Assembly (NCBI GenBank): GCA_046074825.1
Contig: JBJTOZ010000212.1
Span: forward strand, 1 to 8,200
Source of the DNA: JAGVSR01 sp046074825
GTDB taxonomy: Bacteria; Pseudomonadota; Alphaproteobacteria; Rhizobiales; Hyphomicrobiaceae
Direction: 5' to 3'
Length of the DNA: 8,200 nucleotides
Shown: piece after piece, positions 1 through 6,778 of the stretch
How the letters are laid out: every line of letters begins with the position of its first letter
Position numbering within the stretch: position 1 is the stretch's first letter
Program-made: the position numbers and the translations under genes
The notes under the pieces: generated by a model
Database searches by the model: none
What the model was told of the DNA's origin: nothing
The model's input: only the letters and a program-made list of their open reading frames with translations

Positions 1-2781
1 AAACGTATAGAAGCCAGATTGCCTAGGCCAGTAATCACCCAAGGCATTTTAATAGAGGAAGCCTCTAGCGCTGTACTTCAAATTATTACACTGCAATCGA
101 AAGATGGAAGCTTAGATGAAATTGGACTTGGAGATTTTTTAGTCCGTAATGTTCTTGGAGAAATTCGCAGAATCCCTGGCGTAGGAAGAGCAAAACTTTT
201 TTCAACAGAACGTGCATTGCGGATATGGATAGATCCTAAAAAATTGGTTGGATATAATTTAACTCCCGATGACGTCACCAACGCTATTAATGCTCAAAAT
301 GCTCAAGTGGCATCTGGTGGCATTGGTGTAGAACCGAGCAATGAGGATCAGCAAATTACAGCCATGGTTCTTGTTAAAGGTCAGCTCCAGTCTACGGATG
401 AATTCGGCGATATAGTTCTCAGAGCAAATAAAGATGGCTCAACTGTGCGTCTTCGCGACGTCGCCCGCATAGAAATTGGAGGATTAAGTTATCAGTTTAC
501 TACAAGACAGAATGGAAAACCAACAGCAGGTCTCTCCGTTTTAATGTCTCCAACAGGAAATGCTCTTGCCACAGCGAATGCTGTAAAAGCTAAAATGAAA
601 GAACTCTCCAAATTCTTTCCTTCAAATATTGCTTACGACATTCCTTATGACATTACTCCTGTTGTTCAGGCATCTATCAAGAAAGTTCTCATGACCTTGG
701 CTGAAGCGGTCGTTTTGGTCTTTCTTGTAATGCTCTTATTCTTACAAAATATTCGCTACACGATAATCCCAACAATAGTTGTACCAGTTGCCTTACTTGG
801 TACATGCATAATTTTGCTATTTATGGGTCTATCTATAAACCTGCTAACAATGTTTAGCATGGTCTTAGCAATAGGGATTTTGGTTGATGATGCGATTGTG
901 GTGGTCGAAAATGTTGAGCGCATCATGTCTGAAGAGGGACTTCCTCCCAAAGAAGCAACAAGAAAAGCAATGGGGCAAATAACGGGAGCAATCATTGGGA
1001 TTACCCTGGTTCTTGTTTCTGTTTTTATTCCAATGGCTTTTTTTCCAGGCTCTGTAGGTATCATTTACGAACAATTTTCAGTCACCATGGTTGCCTCTAT
1101 AGCATTCTCTTCTTTAATGGCCCTTTCCCTCACTCCTGCTTTATGCGCAACCATTCTCAAACCTGTTTCTTCAGACCATACACATGCAAAGAGTGGAATT
1201 TTTGGATGGATCAATCATAAAATTGAAAATGTACGAAAAAGTTACTGCGCTCTAGTTGCAAGATTTCTGCTTCGTCTTGGCCGTATCATGGCCGTGTATT
1301 TTCTTTTAGTCGCTGTCGTAGGTTGGGCCTACACAAAAATTCCTGGCGGATTTTTGCCCATTGATGACCAAGGTTTTATTACTGTCGACGTCCAAACACC
1401 TCCTGAAGCCTCCTATAATAGAACACTCGATGTAACTAAGAATGTTGAAAATTATCTTCTCAAGAAAGAGGGAATTCAAAATGTAACTTTCTTGACTGGA
1501 TTTAGTTTTCTCGGTCAAGGTGCCAATACTTCCCAAGCCTTTGTGACACTTAAACATTGGTCTGAGAGAGGACCTCAATCCAGTGCTGAAAAGATTGTCT
1601 CGGATATCAATAGAGATCTTGGAAAATCTGTTTTGGACGCGAAGATCACAGCTTTACAGCCTCCTCCCATAGATAATCTTGGAAACTCTTCAGGTTTTAG
1701 TTTTCGACTCCAAGATCGTGGTCAGAAGGGATATGCAGATTTAATGCAAGCCAAGGATCAACTCCTGACTGCTGCCAACAACAGTCCTATTTTGCAAGAT
1801 GTTTACGTGGAAGGACTTTCTCCTGCCCCACTGGTGGAACTTAAAATTGATCGTGAAAAAGCGGCTGCACTTGGCGTGACGTTTGAAGAAATCAATAATA
1901 CAATTTCTACAAATCTAGGCTCCTCTTATATCAACGATTTCCCAAACCGTGGACGCATGCAACGCGTTATTGTGCAAAGTGATAATTCAGCGCGAATGCA
2001 AACAAACGACATCTTAACGTATTATGTGCGCAATCAATCAGGGGAACTTGTTCCTTTCTCTTCTTTTTCGACAGCAGAATGGTCCGTGGGTCCCACACAA
2101 ATTGTTGGTTTTAATTACTACCCCTCCATACGCATGAGCGGCTCCGCGAGAGAAGGATACACTTCTGGAGATGCTATCAACGAAATGGAACGACTTGCAG
2201 ATCAGCTACCGCGGGGCTTTGGCTATGAATGGACAGGCCAATCCTATCAAGAAAAAATGGCAGGCTCACAAGCTCCCCTTTTGCTCGCTTTATCTGTGCT
2301 CCTCGTCTTTCTTGTGCTTGCCGCTCTTTATGAAAGTTGGACAATCCCTCTTGCTGTTCTCCTCACAGTTCCTCTCGGACTTCTAGGCGCTGTCATTGCA
2401 GCCATGCTACGTGGCTTACCCAATGATGTCTATTTTACTGTTGGCTTAATTACAATTATTGGACTTGCTGCAAAAGATGGGATTCTTATTATTGAATTTG
2501 CAAAAGCCCTTCGTGAACAGGGAAAACCTCTTAAAGAAGCTACTTTGGAAGCCTGTCAGCTCCGATTTAGGCCTATCCTGATGACAGGACTGGCGTTCTG
2601 TTTTGGTGTTGCCCCCATGATCTTTGCTTCAGGAGCAAGCGCGATCAGCCAACATGCCCTCGGAACTGTTGTCCTTGGAGGAATGATCGCGGTTGTGATA
2701 CTTGCTCTCACCCTTGTGCCAGTCTTCTTTGTCTCTGTGATGAACGTATTTACGCGTTCTGAAAAGGCCGCCCATAAATAA
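1..2781 (+). CDS. RND family efflux transporter permease (AcrB/HAE1 type), 5'-truncated by window edge
   Basis: This is the inner-membrane pump of a tripartite drug/solvent efflux system, using proton influx to push substrates through a periplasmic adaptor and an outer-membrane channel. Frame 1 is open from base 1, so the TTG at 19 is internal; comparison with AcrB from memory suggests about 110 N-terminal residues (TM1 and the start of the porter domain) lie outside the window. In window-frame numbering, TM2-TM6 fall at about 228-380, with the proton-relay pair D296-D297 in GILVDDAIVVVEN (AcrB D407/D408). TM7 is near 427-447, the second periplasmic half follows, and TM8-TM12 occupy about 755-915. 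The relay lysine is K825 (AcrB K940) and the TM11 arginine is R857 in RFRPILMT (AcrB R971). Both halves and all key charges are intact, so the pump should be functional. Any adaptor gene would lie upstream; no outer-membrane partner follows. The substrate cannot be read from sequence. Confidence 0.95.
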   Translation, partial: KRIEARLPRPVITQGILIEEASSAVLQIITLQSKDGSLDEIGLGDFLVRNVLGEIRRIPGVGRAKLFSTERALRIWIDPKKLVGYNLTPDDVTNAINAQNAQVASGGIGVEPSNEDQQITAMVLVKGQLQSTDEFGDIVLRANKDGSTVRLRDVARIEIGGLSYQFTTRQNGKPTAGLSVLMSPTGNALATANAVKAKMKELSKFFPSNIAYDIPYDITPVVQASIKKVLMTLAEAVVLVFLVMLLFLQNIRYTIIPTIVVPVALLGTCIILLFMGLSINLLTMFSMVLAIGILVDDAIVVVENVERIMSEEGLPPKEATRKAMGQITGAIIGITLVLVSVFIPMAFFPGSVGIIYEQFSVTMVASIAFSSLMALSLTPALCATILKPVSSDHTHAKSGIFGWINHKIENVRKSYCALVARFLLRLGRIMAVYFLLVAVVGWAYTKIPGGFLPIDDQGFITVDVQTPPEASYNRTLDVTKNVENYLLKKEGIQNVTFLTGFSFLGQGANTSQAFVTLKHWSERGPQSSAEKIVSDINRDLGKSVLDAKITALQPPPIDNLGNSSGFSFRLQDRGQKGYADLMQAKDQLLTAANNSPILQDVYVEGLSPAPLVELKIDREKAAALGVTFEEINNTISTNLGSSYINDFPNRGRMQRVIVQSDNSARMQTNDILTYYVRNQSGELVPFSSFSTAEWSVGPTQIVGFNYYPSIRMSGSAREGYTSGDAINEMERLADQLPRGFGYEWTGQSYQEKMAGSQAPLLLALSVLLVFLVLAALYESWTIPLAVLLTVPLGLLGAVIAAMLRGLPNDVYFTVGLITIIGLAAKDGILIIEFAKALREQGKPLKEATLEACQLRFRPILMTGLAFCFGVAPMIFASGASAISQHALGTVVLGGMIAVVILALTLVPVFFVSVMNVFTRSEKAAHK

Positions 2782-2926
2782 GAGAAGAAATGATAACTAT
2801 TAGATGTTGTTTCCCAAATTTTTGGAGATGACTATTTTTGAACCTCCTGAATTTTGAGCTTGCTACATAATCACAGGAAAATATTTTTAGGTGCCCTTTA
2901 AAGGGTGGACCATAGTCACAATTTAG

Positions 2927-3838
2927 CTAGCGATCTTTTCTAATTAAGGGATCGACAATTTTTTTTAAAAATTCACTAAGCTTCAAATACGTCGGACGTC
3001 GCGCACTTGATTTTCGCCAAGCCATGCCAATCGTTCTATATAAGTCACGATCCTTGATTTCAAAGGTTTTAACATTTGGATCTCGCAATAATTCACTTTT
3101 TACATAAAGTCCCGGCATAAAGGTTACTCCAAAACCCATAATGACCATCTCTCTCAGCATATCGAGACTAGTCCCCTCATAATCATATCGCAATCGTGCT
3201 CCTGTCACTTTGCAAAGTGCAGAAACTGTATCATGCAGCTGATGTCCCCGACTGAGAGCAAGAACATCTTGCCCCTTGATATCTGCAAGACTGACCATAT
3301 TTTTTGATGCCAAAGGGTGATCGTGAGAAACTGTAAGAAAAAGGGGTTCTCGAAAAAGACTGAGGCTTTCAATATCTAAAATTTTAATTGGCAGGGACGT
3401 GATAATGACATCGTGGATACCTTCTTCCAGTCCGCGAGGTAGGACATCGGGCAATTCTTCTCGAACGTAAAGCTTTAAATCGGGGTAGGCCTTGTGCAAC
3501 TTAGGTGCAGCCTGTTGCATAAGATAGGGACCAATTGTTGGTGGCAAACCAAGTCGCAGCAGCCCCGTCAATTCCTTTGAGCTACTAACGGCCAGCGTGC
3601 GGATCTCGTTAGCATCTTTTAACATGCGTCGAGCTATCTCAACAACCTGAACGCCCAGTGGGGTTAAGATCACACGTGTCGAGCTTCTCTCAACCAATTG
3701 GGCTCCGAGACGCTCCTCCAAGGCTTTAATTTGTTCACTAATGGTTGGTTGGGTTGAATTTGTTCTTTCCGCTGCACGCCGGAAATGACGTGTTTCTGCA
3801 AGAGCAATGAGATATTCAAGCTGCCGAAGATTTGGCAA
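2927..3838 (-). CDS. oxyR: OxyR-like LysR-family transcriptional regulator lacking the peroxidatic cysteine
   Basis: This is a LysR-type DNA-binding regulator that aligns with E. coli OxyR along its whole length (303 versus 305 residues). The N-terminal winged helix-turn-helix covers about residues 1-60 (RHFRRAAER, TQPTISEQIKALEERLG), followed by a linker helix and a substrate-binding-like effector domain. OxyR pocket residues are recognisable: T101 in PTIGPYL, H199 in SRGHQL, the resolving-type C209 in SALC, and R268 in YRTIG. However, the residue matching the peroxide-sensing C199 is Q200, so classical disulfide sensing is unlikely. I chose the TTG at 3838 over an in-frame TTG at 3856: GAGGAG lies 6 bases upstream of it (3850-3845), the first residues then match OxyR's length, and the upstream TTG has no ribosome site. 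The gene is convergent with the RND pump and divergent from the small gene at 4017. The family is certain; the OxyR label rests on the effector domain. Confidence 0.9.
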   Translation of the reverse strand: MPNLRQLEYLIALAETRHFRRAAERTNSTQPTISEQIKALEERLGAQLVERSSTRVILTPLGVQVVEIARRMLKDANEIRTLAVSSSKELTGLLRLGLPPTIGPYLMQQAAPKLHKAYPDLKLYVREELPDVLPRGLEEGIHDVIITSLPIKILDIESLSLFREPLFLTVSHDHPLASKNMVSLADIKGQDVLALSRGHQLHDTVSALCKVTGARLRYDYEGTSLDMLREMVIMGFGVTFMPGLYVKSELLRDPNVKTFEIKDRDLYRTIGMAWRKSSARRPTYLKLSEFLKKIVDPLIRKDR

Positions 3839-3844
3839 AGAGAT

Positions 3845-3850
3845 CTCCTC
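3845..3850 (-). promoter_or_regulatory. Ribosome binding site deciding the TTG start of the OxyR-like gene
   Basis: GAGGAG on the minus strand sits 6 bases before the TTG at 3838. The alternative TTG at 3856 is preceded by a T-rich run with no purine-rich site, so this element favours the shorter 303-residue product. Confidence 0.7.
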
Positions 3851-3905
3851 TCTCAATCAGAAAAAAACGAAAAGGTAATCCATGTACTCTGTTATGAACC
3901 TAATT

Positions 3906-3922
3906 GATCGGAAATTCCGATC
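3906..3922. promoter_or_regulatory. 17-bp perfect dyad with a LysR box, candidate operator
   Basis: The sequence is GATCGGAA-A-TTCCGATC, perfectly symmetric about base 3914. It contains ATC-N9-GAT, which satisfies the T-N11-A rule for LysR-family sites, and lies about 76 bases from the regulator's TTG, where an autoregulatory site would be expected. It overlaps a possible + strand promoter: TTGATC at 3904-3909, then 18 bases, then TATCCT at 3928-3933. That it is bound by the neighbouring OxyR-like protein is inference. Confidence 0.5.
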
Positions 3923-3931
3923 GAGTCTATC

Positions 3932-3954
3932 CTTCATTTCAATTGGAAATGAAG
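3932..3954. promoter_or_regulatory. Second inverted repeat (9-bp arms, 5-base centre) in the divergent region
   Basis: Arms CTTCATTTC (3932-3940) and GAAATGAAG (3946-3954) are perfect complements around AATTG. It also fits T-N11-A about its centre at 3943, 29 bases from the centre of the first dyad. It has no T-run after it, so it is not an intrinsic terminator; an operator or a 5'-leader hairpin of the 4017 gene are the likelier roles. Confidence 0.4.
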
Positions 3955-4016
3955 AATTTCAGACCCATTTAACAGGAGTAACCAAGAGTACTGCTTTAAT
4001 CTAGGAGAAACACGCC

Positions 4017-4262
4017 ATGTTTGATTTTTCAAGTCTAACTGACATGTTATCTCAGTGTAAAAAAGGGAGCTTATCAAAAAGCTCAGCTTTGGAGAGAGAT
4101 TTTATCAAGACTTTTGAGACAACTGGATTAGATCAAAGTGGTTTTGTCAGTCTTTCTCGCAATGACATCACAACGCTGCTTTCGAATTATGGAATAGATT
4201 CTCTCAACTTTTTAGGAGGGCGCTCTGATGAGCTTGTCAATACGATTAGAATGACAGAGTAG
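4017..4262 (+). CDS. Small hypothetical protein (81 aa) with a degenerate EF-hand-like loop
   Basis: I do not recognise this family. The start is well supported: AGGAG at 4003-4007 is followed after 9 bases by ATG, and the frame closes with TAG. The product is soluble-looking, with no signal peptide or membrane span, one cysteine (C14) and many Ser/Thr residues. Residues 29-59 resemble a helix-loop-helix calcium site: F29 and F33 on the entering helix, G37-L-D39-Q-S41-G42-F-V44 as the loop, then DITTLL as the exit helix and a closing G59. The first loop ligand is glycine, the loop seems two residues too long, and the usual final glutamate is displaced to D50, so metal binding is doubtful. It is transcribed divergently from the OxyR-like regulator across the dyad region and could be under its control. 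It is probably a real gene of unknown role. Confidence 0.65.
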   Translation: MFDFSSLTDMLSQCKKGSLSKSSALERDFIKTFETTGLDQSGFVSLSRNDITTLLSNYGIDSLNFLGGRSDELVNTIRMTE

Positions 4263-4390
4263 TAATTAAACCATTCGCGGACCCGGGCCCCTCTGGCGAT
4301 ACCATTTTATCGCGATGTCGGACCGCTGAAGTGAGACCCCAAAATTTTAGTTTTATAAATTGGGATCACATCTATGAAAGGAGCAATGCG

Positions 4391-4606
4391 ATGGAAAGAA
4401 AATTAAATAGTTTACTCTATAAAGCCGGCCTTTTACGATATCAAATCGATAAAGAAAAGAAGAAAACCGGTTCTGATCCTTTTGTTCTTCTTCGTTTACG
4501 AAGGCTTTTACTTTTGGTCGAGAAGAAACTAAAATTTCCAGAACCATTGAGCGCTAGAAGGCATTACATGTCGCCTGTCCCTGTGCCTGTCCATGCAAGG
4601 CGATGA
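4391..4606 (+). CDS. Small basic YdcH/DUF465-like protein (71 aa)
   Basis: The ATG at 4391 is chosen because AAAGGAG (4377-4383) lies 7 bases upstream; an in-frame GTG at 4331 would add 20 residues but has no ribosome site. The product is a short, strongly basic, mostly helical protein. Residues about 8-48 show the pattern of the YdcH/DUF465 family: a first helix ending in GLLRYQIDKEKKK, a polar turn with TGSDP, then a Leu/Arg/Lys-rich second helix (LRLRRLLLLVEKKLKF), forming a probable helical hairpin. The usual family lysines in the second helix are partly replaced by arginine. The tail is a proline-valine repeat (PVPVPV) followed by HARR. No catalytic residues are visible. The function of the family is not established, so none is proposed. 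The gene ends just before a strong terminator and may be monocistronic. Confidence 0.6.
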   Translation: MERKLNSLLYKAGLLRYQIDKEKKKTGSDPFVLLRLRRLLLLVEKKLKFPEPLSARRHYMSPVPVPVHARR

Positions 4607-4640
4607 AAAGAGGTGTCTGAGACATAAAGGGAATGAGTTG

Positions 4641-4680
4641 TGTGGTCTGGCTCTTTTAAGTCAGGCCACAGTCTTTTTTA
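4641..4680 (+). terminator. Rho-independent terminator
   Basis: Arm TGTGGTCTGGC (4641-4651) pairs with GTCAGGCCACA (4660-4670), giving 11 base pairs including two G-U wobbles around an 8-base loop. It is followed by GT and then six T residues (4673-4678 region). It closes the transcript of the YdcH-like gene and separates it from the TerC/sbt cluster, which therefore needs its own promoter within about 70 bases. Confidence 0.85.
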
Positions 4681-4748
4681 CAGTTCTCGTGCTGATAAGT
4701 TATGTGTGTCCTGTCCAGAAATGATTTAATAAAAAGGTAAAAGAAAAA

Positions 4749-5732
4749 GTGGAATTTTTTTTCGAACCCCTCCTTGGCAAACCTTTTTGGATGTGGGCCC
4801 TTTTTGTTATGCTCGTCCTTGGTCTTCTTGTGCTTGATCTTGGCATACTTCACCGTAAGACGCGTGAGATTTCTGCTAAAGAGAGCCTTCTTATGTCGGC
4901 TTTCTATATTGGCATTGCAGCAGCCTTTGGTGTTTGGATTTGGATTAGTCTTGGCGAACAAGCGGGCACAGAGTTTTTTACGGGTTTTCTAATAGAGAAA
5001 ACACTCTCTCTTGATAACATCTTTTTAATTTCTCTCGTCTTCACATATTTTTCTATTCCCCCACAATATCAACATCGCGTTCTCTTTTGGGGAATATTGG
5101 GAGTGATTGTTTTACGGGCAATCATGATAGCGCTCGGAGCAGCTCTTGTTTCAAATTTTGGATGGGTTCTTTACCTTTTTGCAGCCTTTCTCATTCTGAC
5201 TGGAATGAAAATGCTGTTTATGGAAGAGCAAAAAAAGGATATTGAAAAAAATCCTCTTTTGAGGCTCATGCGCAAAACAATGCGTATAACAAATGAGCTT
5301 CATGGTGAAAATTTTTATGTTGCAAAGAAAGATCCAAAAACTGGTCGTCTCGTTACGTTTTTTACGCCTCTCTTTGTGGCACTCGCGCTTATCGAAATTA
5401 TCGATCTGATTTTTGCCATTGACAGTGTTCCGGCAATTTTTGCAATTACCTCTGATCCTTTCATTGTCTACACTTCAAATATTTTTGCAATACTTGGACT
5501 GCGTGCCCTTTACTTTGCACTTGCAGTTTTTATTGAAAGATTTAGGTATTTAAAACAAGCTTTGGCTCTTGTTCTCATTTTCATAGGATCTAAAATTTTT
5601 ATTGCTGACTTGATGGGATGGGGCAAATTTCCCCCCCTTCTCTCTCTTCAAATTACCATAGGTTTGATCACATCAGGCATACTTTACTCTCTTTATAAAA
5701 CACGCTCAGATGTTGCCAATAAGAGGCACTGA
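4749..5732 (+). CDS. alx: TerC/Alx family integral membrane protein (putative metal ion exporter)
   Basis: This 327-residue membrane protein matches E. coli Alx (321 aa) end to end. TerC-family proteins are linked to metal homeostasis; Alx is associated with manganese export and alkaline-pH response. About nine hydrophobic segments are visible, the first at residues 14-33. The conserved acidic signatures of the family are present within membrane segments: E83-K-T-L-S-L-D89-N in the third segment, and E216-I-I-D219 to D225-S-V-P-A-I-F in the sixth. The long conserved stretch DPFIVYTSNIFAILGLRALYF (236-256) is nearly identical to Alx. A charged cytoplasmic loop (about 157-201) joins the halves. 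The start is GTG at 4749, with a modest AAGG 11 bases upstream. It follows the terminator at 4641 and precedes sbtA by 65 bases with no terminator between them. Metal specificity is inferred from the family, not seen. Confidence 0.93.
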   Translation: MEFFFEPLLGKPFWMWALFVMLVLGLLVLDLGILHRKTREISAKESLLMSAFYIGIAAAFGVWIWISLGEQAGTEFFTGFLIEKTLSLDNIFLISLVFTYFSIPPQYQHRVLFWGILGVIVLRAIMIALGAALVSNFGWVLYLFAAFLILTGMKMLFMEEQKKDIEKNPLLRLMRKTMRITNELHGENFYVAKKDPKTGRLVTFFTPLFVALALIEIIDLIFAIDSVPAIFAITSDPFIVYTSNIFAILGLRALYFALAVFIERFRYLKQALALVLIFIGSKIFIADLMGWGKFPPLLSLQITIGLITSGILYSLYKTRSDVANKRH

Positions 5733-5785
5733 ATGCTTGTATGTGATAAATAATTATACCAACCACTCTTTGTAAGTAGAAAGAC

Positions 5786-5791
5786 GGAGGA
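5786..5791 (+). promoter_or_regulatory. Strong ribosome binding site of sbtA
   Basis: GGAGGA lies 6 bases before the ATG at 5798. It is the strongest site of the transport cluster, notably stronger than that of the preceding TerC/Alx gene, which suggests independent, efficient translation of the transporter. Confidence 0.75.
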
Positions 5792-5797
5792 AGATCT

Positions 5798-6775
5798 ATG
5801 GGAGGAAGTCCAATAACAGCCCTTCTTGATCCGGCGATCCTCTTCTTCTTTTTTGGCCTCTTTGCGGGTTTTGTGCGATCCAATCTTGCCGTTCCCGCAC
5901 AAGTCGCAAAGTTTTTGTCTCTCTACCTTCTTATGGCACTAGGTTTTAAGGGAGGGGTAAGCCTATCGCAAAGCGGTTTTAATATCACAATGGGACTGGC
6001 CCTTCTATGCGCTGTAGTTCTTGCGCTCATCATCCCTCTCTATACTTTTGCACTTTTGCGTAAAAGACTGAACGTATTTGATGCGGCCGCGATTGCCGCA
6101 ACGTATGGCTCTGTGAGCGCTGTGACATTCCTGACTGCGAATGCTTTCCTAGAAAGCAAAGGCATTCCAGCGGGCGGATATATGACTGTAGCACTTGTTC
6201 TTATGGAAACCCCCGCCATTATCATGGCTGTCGTGTTTGCAAATATTGCACGACGTGAACACGGTCAGGGAAGGGAAAACTCTACGTCTCCAAAAAAAAT
6301 ACTCCACGAGTCGTTGACCGATGGCGCCCAATTGCTCCTTCTTGGAAGCCTCACAATTGGTTACCTGACAGGGGACAATGGCAAAAAAATTATGGATCCA
6401 TTCACAGGACAGATTCTGAAGGGAATGCTGGCTTTCTTCTTACTTGATATGGGACTTCTGGTAGCTGCACGGGTTCGTGAACTTAATATCGATGCGCGTT
6501 TTATTGGTGCTTTTGCACTTCTTGCCCCCCTCCTCAATGCCAGTCTTGCAACACTTTTGGCTTATCTCGTTGGCCTTGGATTAGGAGATGCCTTCCTTCT
6601 TCTCGTTCTCGCGGCAAGCGCCTCTTATATCGTTGTGCCTGCAGTCGTGCGTTATGCAATACCAGAAGCAAATGCCGGTCTTTATTTTGGTATGTCTCTT
6701 GGAATAACCTTCCCCTTTAATTTGACTATAGGGCTGCCCCTCTACTTCGTGTTTCTCAGTAAGATCTGGAGTTGA
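5798..6775 (+). CDS. sbtA: SbtA-family sodium-dependent bicarbonate permease
   Basis: The protein is a member of the Sbt_1/DUF897 family, whose cyanobacterial founder SbtA imports bicarbonate with sodium across the inner membrane. At 325 residues it is shorter than typical cyanobacterial SbtA (about 370), mostly because the cytoplasmic loop between the two halves (about 152-175) is short. Two inverted five-helix repeats are visible. The first holds LYLLMALGFKGGV (42-54) and the substrate-site motif YGSVSAVTF (103-111); the second holds LLDMGL (215-220), SASYIVVPAVVRYAIPEANAGL (274-295) and TFPFN (304-308). These are the family's most conserved blocks, so transport activity is likely. The ATG is preceded by GGAGGA. 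It is followed after 3 bases by an SbtB-type PII-like gene, the characteristic partner that inhibits SbtA according to cellular nucleotide state. Transport of another small anion cannot be excluded outside cyanobacteria. Confidence 0.93.
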   Translation: MGGSPITALLDPAILFFFFGLFAGFVRSNLAVPAQVAKFLSLYLLMALGFKGGVSLSQSGFNITMGLALLCAVVLALIIPLYTFALLRKRLNVFDAAAIAATYGSVSAVTFLTANAFLESKGIPAGGYMTVALVLMETPAIIMAVVFANIARREHGQGRENSTSPKKILHESLTDGAQLLLLGSLTIGYLTGDNGKKIMDPFTGQILKGMLAFFLLDMGLLVAARVRELNIDARFIGAFALLAPLLNASLATLLAYLVGLGLGDAFLLLVLAASASYIVVPAVVRYAIPEANAGLYFGMSLGITFPFNLTIGLPLYFVFLSKIWS

Positions 6776-6778
6776 GAT

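Noticed and set aside
2894..2905. CCCTTTAAAGGG palindrome as a terminator between the convergent RND and OxyR-like genes
   Set aside because: It leaves no loop and is not followed by a T-run in either direction; no convincing terminator is seen in 2782-2926.
3839..3856. TTG at 3856 as the start of the OxyR-like gene
   Set aside because: It has no ribosome site and adds six residues beyond the normal LysR N-terminus; the TTG at 3838 has GAGGAG 6 bases upstream.
4331..4390. Upstream GTG start that would lengthen the YdcH-like protein by 20 residues
   Set aside because: No ribosome site precedes it, whereas the ATG at 4391 has AAAGGAG at ideal spacing and gives a length typical of the family.
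4607..4748. Manganese riboswitch (yybP-ykoY) upstream of the Alx/TerC gene, as in E. coli alx
   Set aside because: No recognisable riboswitch core was found; the only clear structure is the terminator, best explained as the end of the preceding gene.
5631..5637. Run of seven C in the Alx/TerC gene as a phase-variation site
   Set aside because: The run is short, codes for Pro-Pro-Leu in frame, and lies late in an intact gene; nothing suggests switching.
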